From Diphasiastrum complanatum (lineage: Eukaryota; Streptophyta; Lycopodiopsida; Lycopodiales; Lycopodiaceae): a stretch of 38,028 nt of DNA. Positions 31,418-38,028 of this stretch are shown piece by piece (the first letter of the stretch is position 1; each line of letters begins with the position of its first letter). The stretch is taken from positions 15,288,609-15,326,636 of the forward strand of contig CM055110.1 in assembly GCA_029204225.1 (NCBI GenBank), in the 5' to 3' direction. The position numbers and the translations under genes are program-made. A model generated the notes under the pieces. The model worked only from the letters and a program-made list of their open reading frames with translations. It searched no databases and was not told the origin of the DNA.

Positions 31418-31796
31418 TTAGAGTAACATGCCAATAGTTCAAAGCAACATCATGATGGGCTCTGGCTGATATCCTACGTAAGACATTGCCGTGAAAAACA
31501 TCCTACAAATAGCTTATCCCGTGCTAATAAGAGACTTCGCATGTGAACTAGCCATGTGAACTAGCTATGTCAATGCTACTACGTGTGCCAAGAAAAGGGC
31601 ATATGAGGATTGTCATGCCATCAGCTATCCTAGTCTTATGTCATCTAGGTTGTGCACCTGACAAGTGATGAGAAACACGAACTTCAACCCTTCAAAGGTG
31701 CATAACAAAATGCGAAAAAGCCTAACTTTTGAGAGTAGGACTTTTCCCAGTTTTCAAGAAGAGTCAAAGAGAGCGGAAACGATCAAAAATACACTC
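31418..31796. other. Intergenic stretch
   Basis: No gene seen. The part nearest 31797 may be the decayed continuation of the Gypsy RT fragment that follows on the minus strand. Confidence 0.35.
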
Positions 31797-32225
31797 TCAT
31801 TTTTCAAAAACTCGGACCAAGACCATGACCACAAACTTTCCCAGATTTGGACAAAGAATATCGTTCATCATATGCTGGAAATTGGGAGTTGCATTTGTGA
31901 GTCCAAAAGGTAACACTAAAAACTCATAATGGCTGTACCTGGATTGCAATCCATTCTTAAGAACACTTTCATTCCTAATCCTTATCTGATGGTATCCTGA
32001 TCTAAGATCAATCTTGGAGAAATATTTAGCTCCATTCAAACAATCTATAAGATCATCCATCCTAGGTAAGGGATATATGTTCTTGATGGTTAAATCATTT
32101 AACTTTTTAAAGTCACCACACAAATGTGTGCCACCATTCTTTTAATTAACTAAAAGGATTGGTGCTCCCCAAGGGGGCTTACTAGGCCAAATATGGCCCA
32201 TCCTAAGAAGTTCTTGTAACTGCCT
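31797..32225 (-). pseudogene. Ty3/Gypsy reverse transcriptase fragment
   Basis: Read on the minus strand: HEISRQLQELLRMGHIWPSK, APILLVN followed by a stop, then CGDFKKLNDLTIKNIYPLPR, GAKYFSKIDLRSGYHQIRI and YEFLVLPFGLTNATPNFQHM. This is fingers and palm of a Gypsy RT, with the first catalytic Asp in KIDLRSGYHQ. The second motif (Y-x-D-D) is destroyed: the reading after KFVVM does not contain it. No LTRs or other pol domains flank it, and its orientation is opposite to the large Gypsy element. Confidence 0.85.
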
Positions 32226-32873
<648 letters not shown>

Positions 32874-33074
32874 CAACATTTTTTAGGCACCTCCTTGTCC
32901 ATTCATAATCATTTTAACTAGATTTTTCCCACGTTCTAATCAAAATTCATAGGTGAAACTATGCATACATGTCTTTCCCAACTCGCCTTATCATCCTTAA
33001 GCATATATTTCCTCCTATTTTACTTAGTTTTTGTTTCTCTAGCCTCTTTCTCCCTCATACTTTATGTCGATTAC

Positions 33075-34073
33075 CAAATTTTTTAGGAAATTTCTATGGA
33101 GCAATGGTCCTTGCCTTTTGAATTAGGATATCTGCTCTGCTCCCTCTAATTTTGGTGGTTTTGGTCTTTTTGACCCTTCTATTTCATCTCTTACTCTTCT
33201 CTTTAGACATATCCATTTTATTTTATTAGTTTTCAACCTCGGGCACTTAGTATGGCTTCTCGTTTCTACTACCCCTAGTCTATCTAGTCTTTTCTCTCTT
33301 CTTGTGTTCACTCCTTTCTCGTCTTTCTTCTAAATCTCTTCCCCTTTTTTTTATGCTATCTATAGAGTTCTTATTTTACATGTGGGTGCTCATTCGATTG
33401 GAGGTAGTTCTATTTCTCCTCTTGAACTACTTTGCTTTTCCTTGATTATCACCACCAACACCAAACCTCTGAAAATATCGAGAAAAGATTTTACAGAAGC
33501 CTTTTCCGCAAAGGATATACTTCTTGGAAACACATAATGGACTTTGTCTATTCGCTTAGTTTCGACCATTTCAAAAAAGAACTTGGTCTTATAATAGAGG
33601 CTAACTTCTTATATCACAACTTTTTCCACTGTGATCCTTGTAAACTCTGAACGTCCTCTATTGATGATTGCAATGCTATTCAAAGCTTGTGAGTACTTTG
33701 AAAAGTTTTCCTACTCATCGGTGTTTGTAGCCAAGGAACCAAATGTCATTATTTGTTGGTTCAACTCTAAGTAGAATACCAATGACCCTCCATCTAGTTG
33801 GAAAGCCAAATTCCTTATACAAGCAAGGTTAAGCTTCCCAAGTTCAACATGTTCTCTCTCAGGATTCTACAACATTCTCTGCCTATTTATTCCAAACACA
33901 AAAGTAGATTCAACCACTTTGATCTGCTGCTTAACAATATTATTGTTTATATTGAATCTCATGTTAATGACTTTTTGGCAATGTCGATAGTGATCTCTTT
34001 ATGGAATGTTTGGCTTGACATAAATAGCAGCGAATTTAAAAACGATGATTTTTGCATCTTCCCCGCTTCTTAA
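33075..34073 (+). pseudogene. Possible LINE reverse transcriptase relic
   Basis: On the plus strand from about 33075 the translation reads FRKFLWSNGP, a stop, then CSAPSNFGGFGLFDPSISSL and TLLFRHIHF. This resembles the LINE post-palm segment F-W-x-G ... W..C.P...GG.GL.D ... LL.RW. Further downstream, frames at 33432-33650 and 33798-34073 with ISLWNVWLDIN may be the decayed C-terminus. There is no active site, and the match is short. Confidence 0.4.
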
Positions 34074-35084
34074 AGAGACTACCAGATTAGTTGCCCTTCG
34101 AGACAATTGTCTTTTTTATTATACTTTTGTATAAAGTTCTTAATCTATGGTTAACACTTTGAAGAATTTTTTTAAAAAAGGCTAATTTATCGGCGCCCTA
34201 ATTCTAAAGTTTGGCATAACTATAACAATAAAAAAATCTTTTTTATGGATCTCTTATTCAACATGATTAGCTCATTTGATTAGCTTGGCATCAAAAGTTT
34301 CTTTGATCCCAAGTTCAAGTCACCCTTGGAATTTGAATTTTGGAAAGCAAGATGCATTTCATGGCCTCTTACTAGATCACAAATCAAAATTTGTATTACA
34401 AATATCTAAAATAGAATCTGTTCATTAAATTCTTGTCTTTGGGCACCTCCGAAATATAATATCCCTGCTTTTATTAAAAATGATGGGAAAATCCATGATC
34501 ATACAAAAAGATTAAAGTATTTAAAATAATACCGTAGAACGACAAAAATGAATCAAGCTACCCAATAGCTAAGTAAAATTTAAAATAGTAAGTTAATTAC
34601 TCAAAACCAACTGCCTGATGTAAATCACTTACTAAAATAGATCCAGTAATAGGTAATGCAGGAAGCTTTGAAGAAGCCGCTCCTGCAAACTGAGCTCGTC
34701 AAAGAATTGAAAGCGTCTGTGAACGTTGTAATGCAACAGAAATACGTTGATGATAGAAAGAAACAATGACGGATGGTAAGGTAATGCTTTGTCCTTGGCA
34801 TTTCACCATAAGCTCCGCACATAAAAATAAAAAATCATTAAATTTCTTGTGAAGACAACCACAATAAAACGTATTCCTCCGAATTAATAAAACTTTTTGG
34901 TAGGGACCACAATGAAGAAATTGCCCTAGTTTAAAGGTGCTTGTACGGACCTCAAAGAAATTGCACTAGATAAGGACCATATTGATAGGGACCATAATGA
35001 AGAAATTGTAAGGTTCAATAAAATCTTCGCAGATATTCGACAGCGACCGTCTATCAATCGAGTCGAGTGAGACACAGAGAGTGC
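34074..35084. other. Intergenic stretch upstream of O-methyltransferase copy B
   Basis: No gene seen. Near its right end a 23-base phrase, TAGGGACCACAATGAAGAAA plus TTG, occurs at 34901-34923 and again at 34986-35008 with one mismatch, about 200-300 bp before the start codon of copy B. It has no counterpart upstream of copy A. Confidence 0.5.
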
Positions 35085-35092
35085 GAGCGCCC

Positions 35093-35100
35093 TATATGAA
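35093..35100 (+). promoter_or_regulatory. Putative TATA box of O-methyltransferase copy B
   Basis: TATATGAA lies about 110 bp before the ATG and is followed by ATACAGGCTTTGCGC, the same tail as after the TATA box in copy A. The box itself is weaker than TATATAAG of copy A, which could lower expression. Confidence 0.5.
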
Positions 35101-35207
35101 ATACAGGCTTTGCGCGGTCAGTGCTCCAGAGCAAGAGAGACAGAAAGATAGAACAGTCACGAGGCTCCTCCTCCTCCCCCTCCTCGTCGGTGCTGCGGCT
35201 GCTGCCT

Positions 35208-36780
35208 ATGGCGACATTAGCACCTGAACGTCCCATTACGCTTCTTAGCGACGAAAAATATCGACCTCAACCTGCGACAACTGATGGGCAGGAGTTACTG
35301 TGGGAGATAACCTTCGGGGGTATCACTTCCCTCATCCTCAGAGCAGTGGTCGTGCTGGGAGTTCCGGAAATTCTTGCTCGGCAAGGTCCTGGTGCATCGC
35401 TCTCTGCTGCGCAGATTGCTGCTAGGCTGCCTAATTGTGCACATCCCAATGTCGGTGCTCTTGATTGTATCCTTAAATATATGGCAAGGAGGAACGTTTT
35501 TCAGCTGATTGGCTCGGATGAGGAGCCACAGTATGGCTTGAATGATGTTTCGCGTTGGCTTGTTGGGAACGTTGGGAATGTGTCTCCAATTCTGCTTCTT
35601 CATACTCATGAAGTGCACATGGCGGCCTGGAATCACCTGCACGAAGCCGTGTTAGAGAACTGCGTCGCGTTTGAGCGACTTACTGGGAAGCCCGCGTTCG
35701 AATATGCTAGGGAACATCCAGATTACAGCAAGACTATCAATGATTTTATGATGTGCTATTCTAAGGGTATGATGTCAGTAGTACTCGAACACTACAAGGG
35801 ATTCGATGATCTGAAGTCAATAGTTGATGTGGGTGGTAATGTTGGCACAGCTTTGAGTGAAATTCTGCGTGTTTATCCGCATCTGAAGGCTATCAATTTT
35901 GATCAGCCGCATGTTGTGGCGAATGCTCCTAGAATATCTGGTAAGAACTTGGAATGGTTCTCCAGAAGCTGCCGCCGGTTGGAGGTTTCAAGTTTAGTTC
36001 GTTAAGCATATACATTGGTCACTACTGTTTTTTTGGTTAACCTGCAAAGTATCAATACGAGGTCTAAATCGTTTACAGATCATCAAAATTATGCTCTTAC
36101 TAATGCTTAACTTTTATTTCTTGCCTGCTTAGGAGTGGAGCATGTAGGAGGAGATATGTTCGACAACGTGCCATCAGCGGATGGAGTCTTTATTAAGGTC
36201 TGTAAGGCGCTAAGATGCTTACACCAGTTTTTTCTCTACATAATATGAGTGAATGGAGAGAAAAGGCTGTCAGTGCTAATTAGTGAAGTTATGTAATAAT
36301 TAAAACAAATATAAGAATTTGCCTAACCACAAGACACTGCTCTCTCTTAGAATTCCAGATTATCTTCGCTCAGACTCTACTGTGCTAGACGTGGTTTTGA
36401 ATATTACTGAGTTCATTAGCATCTGACTGTGGTAAATATGCTGCTTCTTTTGATAGAATATACTCGTCGATTGGGATGATGAGAAGTGCATCAAAATTCT
36501 GCAAAATTGTTACAAGACGTTGTTGCCCAGGAGCGGAAAGATCATGGTCGTGGAGACCATTGTCAAGTCCTGTGCAAATACCCCCAAATCCTGCACAAAG
36601 AAGGGCTTCTTTGAGAAAATCTCAGAAGTTTTGGATGTCAGCATGCTTGCCTTCACCGATGGAGGCACGACTAGATCAGAAAATCAGTGGCGAAATTTGC
36701 TTGCTGCGGCTGGATTTACCGAGATTAAGATTTTCGAGTTGCCTCAATCAGTCGTGATCATTGAAGCAAATGCCAAGTAA
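35208..36780 (+). CDS. Plant O-methyltransferase (COMT-like), copy B
   Basis: Paralogue of copy A, the same Methyltransf_2 family. Exons are 35208-35940, 36133-36197 and 36457-36780, with GT-AG borders and the same intron phases as copy A, giving 373 codons. The dimerisation part has GQELLWEITFGGITSLIL and YGLNDVSRWLVGN. The SAM site has VDVGGNVG at residues 206-213 (Asn 211 where the family has Gly), INFDQPHVV with Asp 232, VEHVGGDMF with Asp 252 and Lys 266. The catalytic-His position is Val 270 (NILVDW), as in copy A. The C-terminus carries VVETIVKS and RSENQWRNLLAAAGF. ATG 35208 is chosen because MATLAPE aligns with copy A; the frame is open upstream to 35121. All frames and splice sites are intact, so it is probably expressed, but classical His-based catalysis is unlikely. 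It could be a neofunctionalised enzyme or a dimer partner. Confidence 0.85.
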
Positions 36781-37031
36781 TAAGCTCGTCATCAGAATTT
36801 CCATAGTTATAAGATGAATCAATCTCTTTAACTAGACTGAAGCTGAGACTATTCATAAGGATGCTTAGCCTGCAGCGTGTTGGCCTTGCCCAATACTATG
36901 TGTTCGGGTTTGTAAAGGTTGGCCATATATAATAAGTTGATAAGAACTTTCAATTCTTGTAAACATATATATGTAAATAATAATTCATGCAAAGTGAGGC
37001 ATGAGGTCAAGCAACCTAAATCTAAGTATTT

Positions 37032-37155
37032 ATGAATAAACATAAACACTACTAATATTAACATAGTGGTGTGTTGTATATCCCAAGTTGCAAATGAATA
37101 AACATAAACACTACTAGTATTAACATAGTGGTGTGTTGTATATCCCAAGTTGCAA
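37032..37155. repeat. 62-bp tandem duplication
   Basis: Units 37032-37093 and 37094-37155 differ at one base. Each begins ATGAATAAACATAAACACTA and ends CCCAAGTTGCAA. The other arm does not show it, so it is a recent change 3' of copy B. Confidence 0.95.
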
Positions 37156-37693
37156 CATGCTTTTTGCTTCTTTTTTTTCATATGATAGACATTTAGTTTT
37201 TGATGAAAAAATGCTTGATTTTTTAGTAGAAATCAATCTAGCACGCTCTAGAATTGGTAACTCCTCCAAATCTTTGGTAAATGCGGTTGCTCCTTTTATA
37301 ACCTAAACCACAAGAGCTCTAATACCTTGTCATGTCAACTTAGCTTATAATTGTTACCAACTTTGAGATACTACATACTATTATAATAAATACATCCATC
37401 ATAAAGTGAGTTCAATGCATTCATGCCAATATGAAAATGTTGCTCTTATATTTTGTCACTTGAGCCATTGTACACAAGCCTCAATGAATGCATCACTTAT
37501 AAATTATAGTGACATGCATGCATGCCCATTGCACTTCCTGGTTTTGAGAGTACTGGAGTCTCTCATCTTGAGTCGTCGTACATACAAGTTGTAGAGCTTG
37601 GTTCGAATCCTTGTTCGATAAGGAAAGAGTTGATTCGATGAAACCTACAACAGCATATGATAGTAGTAATCGGATAGAAAGTGCTTGACTACT

Positions 37694-38028
37694 GATACTG
37701 CCATCTACTTTGTACTTGATCTTGAAGATCCACTTGCAATCAATAACCTTTTTGCCAACAAACAGCTTAGTGACAGTCCAAGTGTTGTTCTTGATCAACA
37801 AGTTGTATTCTTTGTCCATAGCTTCCTTCTAGAGATCTGAATCAGCTTGTGATAGTGCTTCTCCGACTATGGCTGGCTCCTATGAAACATAGTGGGCATA
37901 CTCATCAATGAATTAAACAACCTATGTTCGAATCTTTGTCGACCTTTTGGGAGGTGCTTTTGGCTACGAAATTTGATTCTATGTCGGATGCTCTTGAGTT
38001 GCAACTTCTTGATCTTCTTTTGAATTTG
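37694..38028 (-). pseudogene. Ty1/Copia reverse transcriptase fragment (runs off the window)
   Basis: On the minus strand: EALSQADSDL, a stop, then KEAMDKEYNLLIKNNTWTV, KKVIDCKWIFKIKYKVDGSI. This is the start of Copia RVT_2 (W..AM..EY..L..NNTW....P.GK..I..KW.FK.K...DG). Homology ends at 37694, about 110 bp outside arm B. It has at least one stop. Confidence 0.8.

Larger units (their letters stand above)
35085..37581. repeat. Inverted duplication, arm B (carries the plus-strand O-methyltransferase)
   Basis: Counterpart of 22736-25020 in reverse complement. It starts near the TATA box and ends at GAGTCGTCGTAC. It is about 200 bp longer than arm A because of a longer second intron and a 62-bp tandem duplication downstream of the gene. 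Confidence 0.85.

Overview
The window looks like nuclear DNA of a land plant. It is AT-rich and mostly non-coding, with GT-AG introns, plant-type transposons (CACTA, Ty3/Gypsy, Ty1/Copia, Helitron-like, LINE, a Harbinger-type MITE) and long (AG)n tracts. The only non-transposon genes are two three-exon plant O-methyltransferases. I cannot name the species. A large-genome seed-free vascular plant (fern or lycophyte) is a guess from the style of the transposons and the methyltransferase, not a demonstration.

Layout. 1-5951: degraded coding remnants of a Helitron-like element. They are an unrecognised ~600-codon frame (808-2607) and a broken gene (4133-5951) with a possible OTU-like region followed by a domain resembling DUF6570 of Helitron helicase proteins. 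5952-18609: a Ty3/Gypsy LTR retrotransposon inserted into that gene. It has a full 5' LTR, a tRNA-Asp-type primer site, gag, integrase, a large extra coding region and a truncated 3' LTR. A 5'-truncated Copia element replaces its protease and reverse transcriptase (~9.8-12.4 kb). 18610-21942: CACTA remnants, a TNPA-like exon on the minus strand diverging from a TNP2-type transposase on the plus strand. 22736-25020 and 35085-37581: two inverted arms about 10 kb apart, each carrying one O-methyltransferase gene, transcribed away from each other. 25230-34100, the spacer: a LINE fragment, an inverted second copy of the Helitron-like sequence, an RPA-like OB-fold pseudogene, a CACTA TNPA-like fragment, a MITE, a Gypsy RT fragment, a LINE relic and two ~100-bp (AG)n tracts. 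37694-38028: a Copia RT fragment running off the window.

How it fits together. The transposons are nested and dead, and the order of insertion can be partly read: Helitron-like gene first, then Gypsy, with Copia joined inside Gypsy. The two methyltransferases have intact frames and splice sites and are the only likely host genes. Both lack the catalytic histidine of the family (Val in the LHDW position), a change that predates their duplication. Other points worth a second look are a short motif (GAACTCTCGCAGA and its reverse complement) repeated in two untranslated blocks of the Gypsy element, the coiled-coil extra gene of that element, and the Helitron-like gene set.
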